In this document: in pieces, positions 1-8,951 of the stretch
Numbering within the stretch: position 1 is the stretch's first letter
Layout of the letters: every line of letters begins with the position of its first letter
Source of the DNA: an uncultured Latescibacterota bacterium
GTDB lineage: Bacteria; Latescibacterota; UBA2968; UBA8231
Assembly (NCBI GenBank): GCA_951813615.1
Contig: OX638377.1
Coordinates: 3,224,001 to 3,288,000 of the forward strand
Direction of reading: 5' to 3'
Length of the DNA: 64,000 nt
The notes under the pieces: model-generated
The model's input: the letters and a program-made list of their open reading frames with translations, nothing else
What the model was told of the DNA's origin: nothing
Database searches by the model: none
Translations under genes and position numbers: made by a program

Positions 1-1229
1 GTGTATTTGGCGACATAGCGCCGTGCGCGATAGTTATCGGCACCGCCCGCCTCCTCGGGCAACAGCCCCCGCTGCTGGCGCATCTTGTGCGCCGTCTGCC
101 AAGTCCGGCACACCACCTCCCCCACTCGGCCCATCGCTTGGCTATCCGAAGCGATAATCGACAGCGCGCCCAAGTCGTGCAAAATATCTTCGGCGGCGAT
201 GGTCTCCTCGCGAATCCGGCTCTCGGCAAAGGCCACGTCCTCGGGGATATTTTTGTCGAGGTGGTGGCAGACCATCAGCATGTCCAGATGTTCGTCTATG
301 GTGTTGACCGTAAAGGGCCGCGTCGGGTTGGTCGAAGAGGGCAGCACATTGGCCTCGCCGCAAAGCCGCATAATATCGGGTGCGTGGCCACCGCCCGCGC
401 CTTCGGTGTGATAGGTGTGAATCGTCCGCCCTTTGAAAGCCGCCCGCGACGCCTCGACAAAGCCCGACTCGTTGAGCGTGTCGGTGTGGATGCAAACCTG
501 CACGTCGAATTCTTCGGCGACCGCCAGACACGCATCAATGGCCGCTGGCGTCGTGCCCCAGTCTTCGTGCAGCTTGAGGCCGCAAGCTCCGGCCTCAACT
601 TGCGCCGCCAATCCTATGGGCAACGACGAATTGCCCTTGCCCAAAAAGCCAAAGTTGAGCGGCCAAGCATCGGCTGCCTGCAGCATCGTGCGGATGTAAA
701 AGGCCCCTGGAGTACAAGTGGTCGCATTCGTTCCAGTCGCCGGTCCGGTGCCGCCCCCGAGCATCGTGGTGATACCCGAGGCGATGGCCTCTTCAATTTG
801 CTGCGGGCAAATAAAATGCACATGCACATCCAGCGCCCCAGCCGTCAAAATCAGCTTTTCCCCAGCCACCACTTCGGTGGTCGCGCCGACGATCATCTGC
901 TCGGCGACGCCCGGCATAATGTCCGGATTGCCAGCCTTGCCGATCCCAGCGATGCGCCCGTCCTTGACGCCGATGTCGGCCTTGTAAATGCCCGTGTAGT
1001 CGATCACCAGCGCATTGGTAATCACCAAGTCCAGCGCCTCTTTTTGGCTCGCGCCGCTCTGCTGCCCCATGCCGTCGCGCAGCACTTTGCCGCCGCCAAA
1101 CTTGCACTCCTCGCCGTACACAGTGTGATCCTGCTCGACCTCGACAATCAAATCCGTGTCGCCCAGCCGCACCCGGTCGCCAATGGTAGGACCGTACATA
1201 TCCGCATAAGCACGTCGATCAATCCGCAT
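1..1229 (-). CDS. ureC: Urease alpha subunit, 3' end missing
   Basis: Catalytic subunit of nickel urease, which hydrolyses urea to ammonia and carbamate in the cytoplasm. About 409 of the usual ~570 residues are present, and the frame is still open at the left edge. The ATG at 1229 opens [20 protein letters not shown], the normal start of the family. The HVH metal-ligand motif lies in [10 protein letters not shown], the lysine that is carbamylated to bridge the nickel ions lies in GLKLHEDWG, and the nickel/active-site histidines lie in CIHTDTLNE and MVCHHLD, so the visible part looks active. It starts two bases after the stop of the fused ureA-ureB gene and is the last visible gene of the urt-ure operon. 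The accessory genes ureE, ureF and ureG are not in the window and probably lie beyond the left edge. Confidence 0.97.
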   Translation of the reverse strand, partial: MRIDRRAYADMYGPTIGDRVRLGDTDLIVEVEQDHTVYGEECKFGGGKVLRDGMGQQSGASQKEALDLVITNALVIDYTGIYKADIGVKDGRIAGIGKAGNPDIMPGVAEQMIVGATTEVVAGEKLILTAGALDVHVHFICPQQIEEAIASGITTMLGGGTGPATGTNATTCTPGAFYIRTMLQAADAWPLNFGFLGKGNSSLPIGLAAQVEAGACGLKLHEDWGTTPAAIDACLAVAEEFDVQVCIHTDTLNESGFVEASRAAFKGRTIHTYHTEGAGGGHAPDIMRLCGEANVLPSSTNPTRPFTVNTIDEHLDMLMVCHHLDKNIPEDVAFAESRIREETIAAEDILHDLGALSIIASDSQAMGRVGEVVCRTWQTAHKMRQQRGLLPEEAGGADNYRARRYVAKY

Positions 1230-1231
1230 GA

Positions 1232-1987
1232 TTACTCCACTCCTAAAAAGCCGCGCTCTTTTGCCCGCGCCAGCGCCGCCTGCTTGTTGTCGTCGCTCAA
1301 GGCTCCGCCGATCAAACCGCTGCCGCCGTGGACGACGCGTTGGCCAGCTACCGCGACCAGCGTCACCATCTTGGTCTCCCCCGGCTCAAAACGCACCGCG
1401 GTTCCCGAGGGAATATCGAGGCGAAAACCATAGGCCCGCGCGCGGTCAAAGCGCAATTCGGCGTTGGCCTCAAAAAAGGGAAAGTGCGACCCCACCTGCA
1501 CGGGGCGGTCGCCCATGTTCGCCACTTCGAGTTCCACTTTTTCGCGATCGGCGTTGAGCGCGAGTTCCTCATCCGCCACCAGCACTTCCCCAGGCGCGGC
1601 GCTAGACGCATTATCCGGCGACCACGTCTCTCCCACGCGCACCAAACCCGATCCATAAAGCGCCAACTCGGCGTTGCCACGCGCCCGGCAGATCGGCTGG
1701 TGGACCGTCACCAGTTTGGTGCCGTCGGGGAACGTACCCTCCACCTGTACCTCATGCACCATCTCCGGCACCCCCGGCAACACATCTTCAATACCGAGCA
1801 ATTGCTTGCCCTTGTCCATCAAGGTGGCAACCCGCTCGCCATCGCGGATAAATTCGAGCAACTGCGCCGCAATCAGCGCGGTCGCCTCCGGGTAGTTCAG
1901 CCGCAATCCCCGGGCATAGCGCTTCTGCGCCACAAACCCAGCGTTGTGCAATACTAGCTTGTCGATTTCCCTCGGTGCAAGCCGCAT
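1232..1987 (-). CDS. ureAB: Urease gamma-beta fusion subunit
   Basis: Structural subunits of urease joined in one 251-residue chain. Residues 1 to about 100 ([20 protein letters not shown] onward, with [28 protein letters not shown]) are UreA. After a short linker, residues from about 127 ([43 protein letters not shown]) are UreB. Most bacteria encode these separately, at about 100 residues each; the fused layout is the one known from Helicobacter UreA. The gene lies 9 bases downstream of urtE and 2 bases upstream of ureC, so uptake and hydrolysis are transcribed together. The fusion is read through continuously with no sign of a frameshift. Confidence 0.96.
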   Translation of the reverse strand: MRLAPREIDKLVLHNAGFVAQKRYARGLRLNYPEATALIAAQLLEFIRDGERVATLMDKGKQLLGIEDVLPGVPEMVHEVQVEGTFPDGTKLVTVHQPICRARGNAELALYGSGLVRVGETWSPDNASSAAPGEVLVADEELALNADREKVELEVANMGDRPVQVGSHFPFFEANAELRFDRARAYGFRLDIPSGTAVRFEPGETKMVTLVAVAGQRVVHGGSGLIGGALSDDNKQAALARAKERGFLGVE

Positions 1988-1996
1988 GAATCCTCC

Positions 1997-2716
1997 TCAA
2001 AACGTCAGATGGGTCTTGATACTTTCATCCGACAACTCGTCGGCCGTCCCCTGCAACAGAATGCTGCCGCGGTCCATAAGAAAAAAGTGATCGGCGATCT
2101 GCCGCGCGAAGTCGAAGTACTGCTCGACCAAGACGATGGCGAACTCGCCCCGCTCCTTGAGCTGGAGCAACACCTTTTCTATTTCCAAGATGATCGACGG
2201 CTGGATCCCTTCGGTCGGCTCGTCCAGCATCAGGACCTTGGGGTCGCCGACCAGCGCCCGGGCAATGGCCAACTGCTGTTGCTGCCCGCCGCTCAAATTG
2301 CCGCCCATCCGCTCCTGCATGTCCGCCAACACTGGAAAAAGAGTGAACACTTCTTCGGACACCTCGCCACCGCCACCGCGCGCCTGCAAGCCGATCTCCA
2401 AGTTTTCCCGCACGGTCAACTGCGGAAAAATCTCGCGGCCCTGCGGCACGTACCCCAACCCCCGTCGGGTGCGCTTGTCAGCCGTCAGCGCAGTGACGTC
2501 CTCGCCGACAAAAAACACCCGCCCCTTGCTCGGCACCAACAGCCCCATGATCGCCTTGAGCAGCGTTGTTTTGCCGACGCCATTGCGCCCCATCACCGCC
2601 ACAATCGAGCCGCTGGGAACCTGCAAGCTAATATCCCGCAAGATGCGGCTGCCCCCGTAGTGGACATCCAACTCCTCCACCGCCAGCGTGGTCTCAGCCG
2701 ACTGCACTGTGCTCAT
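1997..2716 (-). CDS. urtE: Urea ABC transporter ATP-binding protein UrtE
   Basis: One of the two cytoplasmic ATPases of the high-affinity urea importer UrtABCDE. It shows Walker A GRNGVGKTT, the signature LSGGQQQQLAIARAL and Walker B VLMLDEPTEG. An upstream in-frame TTG at 2749 would add 11 residues. I prefer the ATG at 2716 (MSTVQSAETT) because a GGA lies just before it and this is the usual family length. The start lies inside the last 23 bases of urtD, as expected for translational coupling. It is followed after 9 bases by the fused urease gamma-beta gene. Confidence 0.95.
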   Translation of the reverse strand: MSTVQSAETTLAVEELDVHYGGSRILRDISLQVPSGSIVAVMGRNGVGKTTLLKAIMGLLVPSKGRVFFVGEDVTALTADKRTRRGLGYVPQGREIFPQLTVRENLEIGLQARGGGGEVSEEVFTLFPVLADMQERMGGNLSGGQQQQLAIARALVGDPKVLMLDEPTEGIQPSIILEIEKVLLQLKERGEFAIVLVEQYFDFARQIADHFFLMDRGSILLQGTADELSDESIKTHLTF

Positions 2717-3458
2717 CTCGTTCCATGGCTGTTCCCAAATAGCACTCAATGACGCGCGGGTCGTTCTGCACGGTTTCCATCGGCCCCTCGACTAGGATCC
2801 TGCCCTCGTGTAGCACCGTTACTTTGCGGGCGATTTGCCGCACAAATTCCATGTCGTGCTCGATGACAATCAGGGCGTGATCTTCGGCGAGCCCCTGGAG
2901 AATCTCCCCGGTGCGGAAGGTCTCTTGGTCGGTCATACCTGCCGCTGGCTCATCCACCAGAAAGAGCGTGGGATCCTGCAAGATGACCATGGCGATCTCC
3001 AACCACTGCTTCTGACCGTGCGACAGGGTACCGGCGACCTCGTCGAGCGCATCCTCCAGCCCCGTGCGCTCGGCCACCTCCTCAATCCGGCGGCGCTCAG
3101 CCGCTTGGAGCCGATAAAACAGCGAGGCAAAGACGCCGCGATTGGCCTTCACTGCTAGCATCAGATTGTCGGCGACGGTCAGCGAAGTAAAAACCGTCGG
3201 CGCTTGGAACTTGCGCCCCACCCCGAGATCGACGATCTCGTCCTCGCTCAGCTTGGTCAGATCCTGATCCTTGAAATAGGCGTGGCCAACGTCGGGCCGC
3301 GCCCGGCCACAGAGCACGTCGAGCAGGGTCGTCTTGCCCGCGCCATTGGGGCCGATGACCACCCGCAATTCGTTTTGAGCGACCTCAAAGATGTCGATGT
3401 CCAGCGCCTTGAAGCCGTCGAACGACACACTCAACTTTTGCACATATAGATTGTCCAT
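2694..3458 (-). CDS. urtD: Urea ABC transporter ATP-binding protein UrtD
   Basis: Second ATPase of the urea importer, 254 residues. It has Walker A GPNGAGKTT, the degenerate signature LSHGQKQWLEIAM typical of UrtD/LivG-type proteins, Walker B LFLVDEPAAGM and the switch histidine in LIVIEHDMEF. It lies 13 bases after urtC and overlaps the start of urtE. Its place in the order urtC-urtD-urtE-ureAB supports urea rather than branched-chain amino acids as the substrate. Confidence 0.95.
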   Translation of the reverse strand: MDNLYVQKLSVSFDGFKALDIDIFEVAQNELRVVIGPNGAGKTTLLDVLCGRARPDVGHAYFKDQDLTKLSEDEIVDLGVGRKFQAPTVFTSLTVADNLMLAVKANRGVFASLFYRLQAAERRRIEEVAERTGLEDALDEVAGTLSHGQKQWLEIAMVILQDPTLFLVDEPAAGMTDQETFRTGEILQGLAEDHALIVIEHDMEFVRQIARKVTVLHEGRILVEGPMETVQNDPRVIECYLGTAMERDEHSAVG

Positions 3459-3471
3459 CGCCCAATTCTCG

Positions 3472-4530
3472 TTACGCGGCCACCAGCCGGCGGCGCAGGC
3501 GTCCGACTATACCGACGACGCCCTCGGGAAAGAACAGCACCACCCCGACGAAGAGCGCGCCGAGGAAGTAGAGCCAAGTGCCGGGGAATGCGCCGGTGAG
3601 GAAGCTGTAGAGCAAATTGACCAGCACGGCTCCGACGATCGCACCCACCAACGTCCCCCGGCCGCCGACCGCGGTCCACACCACGATCTCAATCGAAGCC
3701 TGCACGTCCATGCGTCCCGGCGTGATAATGCCGGTCTGCGGCACGTAGAGCATCCCCCCCAAGCCTGCCAAGGCGCTAGCGACGACAAAGACGAAGAGCT
3801 TGTAGCGGGTGATGTGGTAGCCGATAAAGCGCAGACGGTGCTCGCTATCGCGAATGGCCACTAGCAATTTGCCCAATTTGGAGCCGACGATATAGCGGCA
3901 GAGATAATACGCCCCCACCAGCGCCGCACACGCCACCACGTAGAGCCCGCGCTTGGTCGCCGGCTCGGCCAACTCAAAGCCCAACAGCGTCTTGAAATCC
4001 GTCAGCCCGTTGGTTCCCCCCAACATGGTCTCGTTGCGCAAAAAAAGCAGCCACATCGCCAGCGCCAACGCCTGAGTGATAATGGCCAAATACACGCCCT
4101 TGATGCGGCTGCGGAAGGCGAGGAAACCAAAGACCAGCGCCGCCAATCCCGGCACCAGCAGCCCAAGGAGCAAGGTCAGCGGCAGGCTGTGGAACGGCTC
4201 CCAAAAAAGCGGCAACTCCTCGACCCGGTTCCAGACCATAAAGTCGGGTAAGGTGCTGCCGTACACACCCTTAGTCCCTGTCTTGAGCAGCATGTGCATA
4301 CCAATGGCATAGCCGCCCAAGCAAAAGAAAAATGCCTGACACAGCGATAGAATGCCGGTAAATCCCCAAATCAGGTCCATCCCGAGGGCGACGATGGCGA
4401 AACAAAAATAGCGCCCCCATAGGTTTAGGGTCGTATCGGCAACAAGGCCCAGATAGTTGAGCAGCGGGACTAGCACGCCAAAAAAGGCGAACAGCAAACC
4501 AGCGGCGATGTGGTGCCTAGACGCGCTCAC
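3472..4530 (-). CDS. urtC: Urea ABC transporter permease UrtC
   Basis: Inner-membrane permease of the urea importer, 352 residues with about ten hydrophobic segments. It has the LivM-type core GAYYLCRYIVGSKLGKLLVA, then IRDSEHRLRFIGY, followed by PQTGIITPGRMDVQASIEI and WTAVGGRGTLVGAIVGA. The start is a GTG at 4530 whose TG is shared with the TGA stop of urtB (GTGA overlap), so translation is coupled. The length matches UrtC, and urtD follows after 13 bases. Confidence 0.95.
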   Translation of the reverse strand: MSASRHHIAAGLLFAFFGVLVPLLNYLGLVADTTLNLWGRYFCFAIVALGMDLIWGFTGILSLCQAFFFCLGGYAIGMHMLLKTGTKGVYGSTLPDFMVWNRVEELPLFWEPFHSLPLTLLLGLLVPGLAALVFGFLAFRSRIKGVYLAIITQALALAMWLLFLRNETMLGGTNGLTDFKTLLGFELAEPATKRGLYVVACAALVGAYYLCRYIVGSKLGKLLVAIRDSEHRLRFIGYHITRYKLFVFVVASALAGLGGMLYVPQTGIITPGRMDVQASIEIVVWTAVGGRGTLVGAIVGAVLVNLLYSFLTGAFPGTWLYFLGALFVGVVLFFPEGVVGIVGRLRRRLVAA

Positions 4531-6206
4531 AGTTCCTCGCTCCGTCCTTTGGCGGGAAAGAGACCGGTCGGGCGCGATTGCAAGAAGACGATAATCAAGC
4601 CCAACAGGATGACCTTGCCGTACACAGCTTCAAAGAGCGGCTCGAGCATCTTGTTGAAAATGCCGATCCCCAGCCCGGCGCTGATCGTGCCTAGCAGCTT
4701 GCCGACCCCGCCGGTGACGACCACGAGAAATGAATCGACGATGTAGGTCTGGCCCATGTTGGGCACGACATTGCCCACCAAAGTCATCGCCCAACCGGCA
4801 ACGCCGGCAATCCCCGTACCCAGGGCAAAAGCCATAGAGTCAATGCGCCGCACCGGCACCCCAACGCAGGCGCTCATCGCCCGATTTTGGGTCGTGGCCC
4901 GCAGCTTGAGCCCAAAGCGCGTCCGGAAGAAAAGCGCCAACAGCATCCCGACGATCGCCGCGGCCAGCGCCATGATAAACATGCGGTTATAGGGCAACAC
5001 CACCTGGGGAGCCATTTCCCAGCCGCCGCTTAGAAGCTGTGGCAACTTCACTGCCGTCAGATCGCCAAAGATACTGCGCGCCGCCTGAATCAGCACCAGA
5101 CTGATACCCCAAGTGGCCAGCAGGCTTTCGAGCGGTCGGCTGTATAGTCGGCATATAATCGACGCCTCCAACAGGAACCCAACGCCTCCAGCGACCAAGA
5201 AAGCAAGCGGAAAGGAGATGGCGAAAAAGAGATCGCCGTACTCCGGCGGCAGCACGCCCAAGCACAGGTTTTGCACCACAAAAGTGGTATAGGCGCCGAT
5301 CATCATAAACTCGCCGTGCGCCATGTTAATCACCCCCATCTGGCCGTAGATAATCGCCAACCCCAGCGACATCAACACCAAAATGGACCCCAAGCTCAGA
5401 CCGATAAAAATCGTCTGCACCGCCTGCATGGAGGAACTAAAACGCCGCAAGCTAGTCAGGGCCGCTGCCGCCCGCTCCCGGACTTGAGCATCCGGTTCGG
5501 CAAAGGACCCAGATTCGTCCGTACTCAAAAGTCTCTCTAACACAGGTATAGCCAACGGACTGCGCAGTTCCTCCAATGCAGCCACCGCTTGTAAGCGCAC
5601 CGCTGCCCCTGCGTCGGCCAATTGCAGCTTGGCCAGCGACACGCGCTTCAACCGTAGGATTGACCCATCCTTCTCCACCTCGATGGAGCGACGCAACGCC
5701 GGAATGGCGGCCGCGCTTCCCTTATTGCCAATATTTTCAGCGGCAATCCGCCGTTTGTCCGCGTCCGAGTGGAAGAGCTCCATCTGCAACAAATAGGGCT
5801 GGATCAGCGCCCTAATCTTCCGATTAGTCTCGACCTCCTCTATGTCGTAAAGCGAAACTTTGACCTGCTCACCATCTTCGCCGAGGATGGGCACGCGCTC
5901 GGGATAGGCGGTAAAAAGCGGCACTATCGAATCGCCGTACTCGTCCATTTCCTCGTCGCCAATGAGCACCAAGCCGCGCTGCACTTCGCGCTCGCTCCAG
6001 CGATAGACCTCCCCGCTGAATAGCCCCCGCATCAATGCGTAATGCGCTTGGTCATAGCGCACGGCCAAGGCGGTTACAGCTTGTTGGATATCCTCGTCAT
6101 CGCCGCTGGCCAGCCGCGCAAACTGCTCCTCGTCCCACGTATTGGCTCCAGCCGCTCCAGCCGCTAAAACCCACACCGCCAGTACTTTTAGCACCTGTTG
6201 TCCCAT
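4527..6206 (-). CDS. urtB: Urea ABC transporter permease UrtB with periplasmic N-terminal domain
   Basis: Inner-membrane permease of the urea importer. From the ATG at 6206 (MGQQVLKVLAVWVLAAGAAG) the protein starts with a signal peptide. It continues with a soluble helical segment of roughly 230 residues (IPALRRSIEVEKDG and similar HEAT-like helices), then the LivH-type permease core from about residue 265 (LGSILVLMSLGLAIIYGQMGVINMAHGEF). A long extracytoplasmic N-terminal domain is usual in UrtB. A further upstream start is possible but would precede the signal peptide with a charged stretch. An in-frame TTG at 6212 lies at better spacing from a GGAG and is an alternative. Its stop overlaps the start of urtC. 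Confidence 0.93.
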   Translation of the reverse strand: MGQQVLKVLAVWVLAAGAAGANTWDEEQFARLASGDDEDIQQAVTALAVRYDQAHYALMRGLFSGEVYRWSEREVQRGLVLIGDEEMDEYGDSIVPLFTAYPERVPILGEDGEQVKVSLYDIEEVETNRKIRALIQPYLLQMELFHSDADKRRIAAENIGNKGSAAAIPALRRSIEVEKDGSILRLKRVSLAKLQLADAGAAVRLQAVAALEELRSPLAIPVLERLLSTDESGSFAEPDAQVRERAAAALTSLRRFSSSMQAVQTIFIGLSLGSILVLMSLGLAIIYGQMGVINMAHGEFMMIGAYTTFVVQNLCLGVLPPEYGDLFFAISFPLAFLVAGGVGFLLEASIICRLYSRPLESLLATWGISLVLIQAARSIFGDLTAVKLPQLLSGGWEMAPQVVLPYNRMFIMALAAAIVGMLLALFFRTRFGLKLRATTQNRAMSACVGVPVRRIDSMAFALGTGIAGVAGWAMTLVGNVVPNMGQTYIVDSFLVVVTGGVGKLLGTISAGLGIGIFNKMLEPLFEAVYGKVILLGLIIVFLQSRPTGLFPAKGRSEEL

Positions 6207-6235
6207 CGACAAAATTGAACTCCGCCCCGTAAAAC

Positions 6236-6318
6236 GGAGCGGAGACGGCCTGATTACCATGTACCTTTTACCTTTTACCGTACCAATTGCTAAACAACTA
6301 TGCGGCCATCTCCGCTCC
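6236..6318. repeat. Long inverted repeat between the porin gene and urtB
   Basis: Two 15-base arms match in 14 positions when one is reverse-complemented: GGAGCGGAGACGGCC at 6236-6250 and GGCCATCTCCGCTCC at 6304-6318. The 53-base spacer holds a short direct repeat, TTTTACC twice, flanked by GTACC. The stem would form in the urt mRNA just after the porin stop and just before urtB. A role in mRNA stability or in stopping part of the transcription is inferred from position only. Confidence 0.6.
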
Positions 6319-6324
6319 ACCCAC

Positions 6325-7224
6325 CTAAAACGTTAACAGCGACTCCAACGCAATTTGCGTCACCGCGTCGGCATCGCCCACTGTGAGCATCTTCACCTCG
6401 GCCACCAGACCCCAGTTATCCGAAATGGCGTAACTCGGGGCAATGGTGATCTCGCTTGTTTCGTCGTCGTCGCCGCCGCCAATTGGCGTCCATGCGATAG
6501 CCGAGTACCGGGCTGTTACGCCGACCTGATCGCTCAGGCCGTAATTGACCATCCCGAGATACCCCAAGCCCGACTCATACGCACCCCAATCGCTCATCGA
6601 ATTCACCTCGGCAGCGACCGTCAGCGGCCCCGTCCCCAACATGCCCCAAACGTTGATTAAGGTCTGCTCGTCTTCCTTGGCCAACGCGGCTTTAGCTGTT
6701 ATTCCTTCCACGGGCATCAAGGCAACCTGCGCCTCAAACCCTACGTCGCTCTCATCTCCTGAAAAATCGGTCTCCGCGCCGTCCCACACGCTGGAGACAA
6801 CAGCCCCGTACAGGCCGAACATATCCGAGCCATAGGAGGCCGCGACCCCATTCTGGTAGCCGCCATAGACCAGCGTAGCCGAGTACGAATACTGATACAT
6901 ATGGGTGGGCTCGGCCGCTTCAAAGCCGGTGCAACTGAGAAACTTACCGACGGTGAGCGCCAAGCCCTCGCCGGTGTCGTACGTGATGAAGGCCTGCTCC
7001 AGCTCGACCGGGGCAGTAGGCCCCAAGGCGTTGACATCCGCCCGCATGGAGATCCCTTCCCCGAGATCCGTCGAGACATCCAACTCGAACTGGTCCAGCG
7101 ACATGCTCGCGTTGCCATCGTCGCTGAACACGCTCATATCGACAAACCCGGAGAATTCGACCTCAGCGGATACCGTCTGGGCGGCGAAAATCGCCAGTGC
7201 AAATGCTGCAACTTTCTTGTTCAT
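6325..7224 (-). CDS. Porin-like outer-membrane beta-barrel protein
   Basis: A 299-residue protein with a Sec signal peptide (MNKKVAAFALAIFAAQTVSA, then EVEFSGFVDMSV). It is made of alternating polar/hydrophobic strands with Gly- and acid-rich turns and ends in LLTF. The terminal Phe is the usual signal for insertion by the BAM complex. It lies between urtA and urtB in the same direction, 31 bases after urtA, so it is probably made together with the importer and may let urea or short amides cross the outer membrane. That substrate is inferred from context. No specific porin family could be assigned by eye. Confidence 0.72.
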   Translation of the reverse strand: MNKKVAAFALAIFAAQTVSAEVEFSGFVDMSVFSDDGNASMSLDQFELDVSTDLGEGISMRADVNALGPTAPVELEQAFITYDTGEGLALTVGKFLSCTGFEAAEPTHMYQYSYSATLVYGGYQNGVAASYGSDMFGLYGAVVSSVWDGAETDFSGDESDVGFEAQVALMPVEGITAKAALAKEDEQTLINVWGMLGTGPLTVAAEVNSMSDWGAYESGLGYLGMVNYGLSDQVGVTARYSAIAWTPIGGGDDDETSEITIAPSYAISDNWGLVAEVKMLTVGDADAVTQIALESLLTF

Positions 7225-7255
7225 TTGTTTGCGTCCTTCTGCGCTAGGTAGAGGA

Positions 7256-8530
7256 TTACTCTAGGGTATAGGTGCCCATGTAATTGACGTGGTCGCAATC
7301 CTTGTCGGCGCTGGTGATATCGTCCCACGGATCGGGAGCCACTAGGCCATCCGACTCATAGACGATCTTGAACTGGCCGTTCTTTTTGATCTCGCCGATA
7401 TAGACGGGCTTGTGCAGATGGTGATTGCGTTCGTCCATCATCACTTGGCCGCCGGGCGAGTCAAACGTCAGCCCGTAGAGCGCCGGCCGCACCTTTTCCA
7501 CGTCAAAGGAACCAGCCTTTTCAACCGCACCTTTCCACAGATAGACTCCGGTATAGGCCCAGAGAATCGGATCGTCGGTGACGCGCATTAGGCCGCCGGG
7601 CAAACCGTTGGCCTCGCAGTACTGCTTGAAGCTCTTGACGAAATCCCGGTTTTCCTTAGTGGTGACGGACTGGAAGTAGTTCCAAGCCGCCAGATGGCCG
7701 ACCAGAAACTCGGTATCCATCGCCCGCAGTTCGTCTTCAGCCACTGAAAAGGCCATGATCGGGCACATCGCCGAAGTCAGCCCCTGATTGGCGAATTCCT
7801 TGTAAAAGGGCACGTTGGAATCGCCGTTGATCGTGCTCAAGACCGCGGCCGTACCATCAGCGGCGAAACTCTTGATCTTCTGTACGATGGTCTGGTAATC
7901 CTGGTGGTGGAAGGGCGTGTACTCCTCCATGATATTCTCCTCGGGTACTCCTTGATCGAGGAGATAGGCGCGCAGGATTTTATTGGCCGTGCGCGGGAAT
8001 ACGTAGTCCGTGCCGAGCAGATAGAATTTCTTGTACCCGCCGCCTTCTTCGCTCATCAGATACTGAGCAGCCGGGATCAACTGCTGGTTGGGAGTGGCCC
8101 CTGTATAAATGATATTGCGCGAACACTCTTCGCCTTCGTACTGGACCGGATAGAACAGCAGCCCGCTGTTTTCTTCAAAAACCGGCAACACCGACTTGCG
8201 CGACACCGACGTCCAGCATCCGAAGACGGACGCTACCTCGTGCTCTAGCAACAACTCTTTGGACTTTTCGGCGAACAGGTCCCAGTCAGAGGCCGGATCG
8301 ACGACCACCGGCTCAATCTTGCGGCCCAGCACGCCACCGTTGGAATTGATTTCCTCGACCGCCATCAGCACGGCGTCGCGCAGCGATACCTCCGAGATAG
8401 CCATTGTGCCGCTGAGCGAATGCAGGACGCCCACTTTGACCGTCTCCTCCGCCCGAGCGCTCGAATGCATCCCGGCAGTGATTAGCCCTAAGGCGACAAA
8501 TGCAATCCAGAACTTACTTAGTCTTCCCAT
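7256..8530 (-). CDS. urtA: Urea ABC transporter substrate-binding protein UrtA
   Basis: Periplasmic urea-binding protein, 424 residues. A signal peptide ending at about ARA-EE is followed by VKVGVLHSLSGTMAISEVSL, the typical opening of UrtA/AmiC-type receptors. Further family motifs are FGCWTSVSRKSVLPVFEE, GLLFYPVQYEGEECSRNI, YTGATPNQQ, GSDYVFPRTAN-like GTDYVFPRTAN and DSPGGQVMMDERNHH. The length matches the family. GGAGGG lies 6 bases before the ATG. It is the first gene of the urtA-porin-urtBCDE-ureAB-ureC operon, behind a candidate sigma-54 promoter and a palindrome. Confidence 0.96.
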   Translation of the reverse strand: MGRLSKFWIAFVALGLITAGMHSSARAEETVKVGVLHSLSGTMAISEVSLRDAVLMAVEEINSNGGVLGRKIEPVVVDPASDWDLFAEKSKELLLEHEVASVFGCWTSVSRKSVLPVFEENSGLLFYPVQYEGEECSRNIIYTGATPNQQLIPAAQYLMSEEGGGYKKFYLLGTDYVFPRTANKILRAYLLDQGVPEENIMEEYTPFHHQDYQTIVQKIKSFAADGTAAVLSTINGDSNVPFYKEFANQGLTSAMCPIMAFSVAEDELRAMDTEFLVGHLAAWNYFQSVTTKENRDFVKSFKQYCEANGLPGGLMRVTDDPILWAYTGVYLWKGAVEKAGSFDVEKVRPALYGLTFDSPGGQVMMDERNHHLHKPVYIGEIKKNGQFKIVYESDGLVAPDPWDDITSADKDCDHVNYMGTYTLE

Positions 8531-8570
8531 TGAATCCCTCCAAGAATTGAATTGTAGTGTTAAATGGCCC

Positions 8571-8583
8571 GAACGGACCGTTC
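8571..8583. repeat. Short palindrome in the urtA leader
   Basis: GAACGG-A-CCGTTC is a perfect 6+1+6 inverted repeat. It falls within the predicted 5' untranslated region of urtA, about 25 bases after the predicted transcription start. It could be an operator half-site pair or a small hairpin, and short palindromes also occur by chance. Confidence 0.35.
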
Positions 8584-8616
8584 CAGTAGTCCGCCCTGAC
8601 GAATTCCGCTCTTCTA

Positions 8617-8633
8617 TTGCAAAAAGGATACCA
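8617..8633 (-). promoter_or_regulatory. Candidate sigma-54 (-24/-12) promoter of urtA
   Basis: On the minus strand the bases read TGGTATCCTTTTTGCAA. The invariant GG (8632-8631) and GC (8620-8619) are separated by exactly 10 bases, and TTGCA matches the -12 consensus. The -24 box deviates from TGGCACG at three positions. Transcription would begin near 8607, about 77 bases before urtA. rpoN is present in this window, and sigma-54 control of nitrogen scavenging is well known, which supports the reading. Confidence 0.55.
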
Positions 8634-8687
8634 GAGCGGCATCCGCAGCAGCCCCATAGGCTGTGTCGGAGAGAACATTTGTGGTAC

Positions 8688-8712
8688 TATCTCTTTATGT
8701 CGCAAAGAGATA
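8688..8712. promoter_or_regulatory. Perfect dyad, candidate enhancer-binding site upstream of urtA
   Basis: TATCTCTTT-N7-AAAGAGATA is a perfect 9-base inverted repeat with a 7-base centre. It sits roughly 80-105 bases upstream of the predicted sigma-54 start of urtA, the normal distance for an activator of the NtrC class. It does not resemble the classical NtrC site TGCACC-N5-GGTGCA. Binding is inferred from position and symmetry. It lies in the otherwise gene-free stretch 8531-8951, which also holds AT-rich sequence but no convincing open frame. Confidence 0.5.
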
Positions 8713-8951
8713 CGCAATTTGTAACTTTATTTATTTTTCTTACGTAAATGGCATTTTTGGCGATTTGGCCACCTAGTTTTTCAAGTCAATAGATGCCAGA
8801 AATGTAGTTTTACGAATTTATAAACAGACATATATGTCGCTTTTAGACGCCTTGTGGTTGGACGAATCCACCATCCGCAGCACTCTGCGGCTAGGACGAA
8901 CACTCGAAAATGACAAATATGTGATGTTTTGTGGGTTTGCTGCCGAAGAGA

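Noticed and set aside
87..1433. A 448-codon open frame on the plus strand
   Set aside because: It is antisense to ureC and the urease gamma-beta gene, which have full sets of family motifs. The plus-strand product has no recognisable domain and high-GC third positions explain it.
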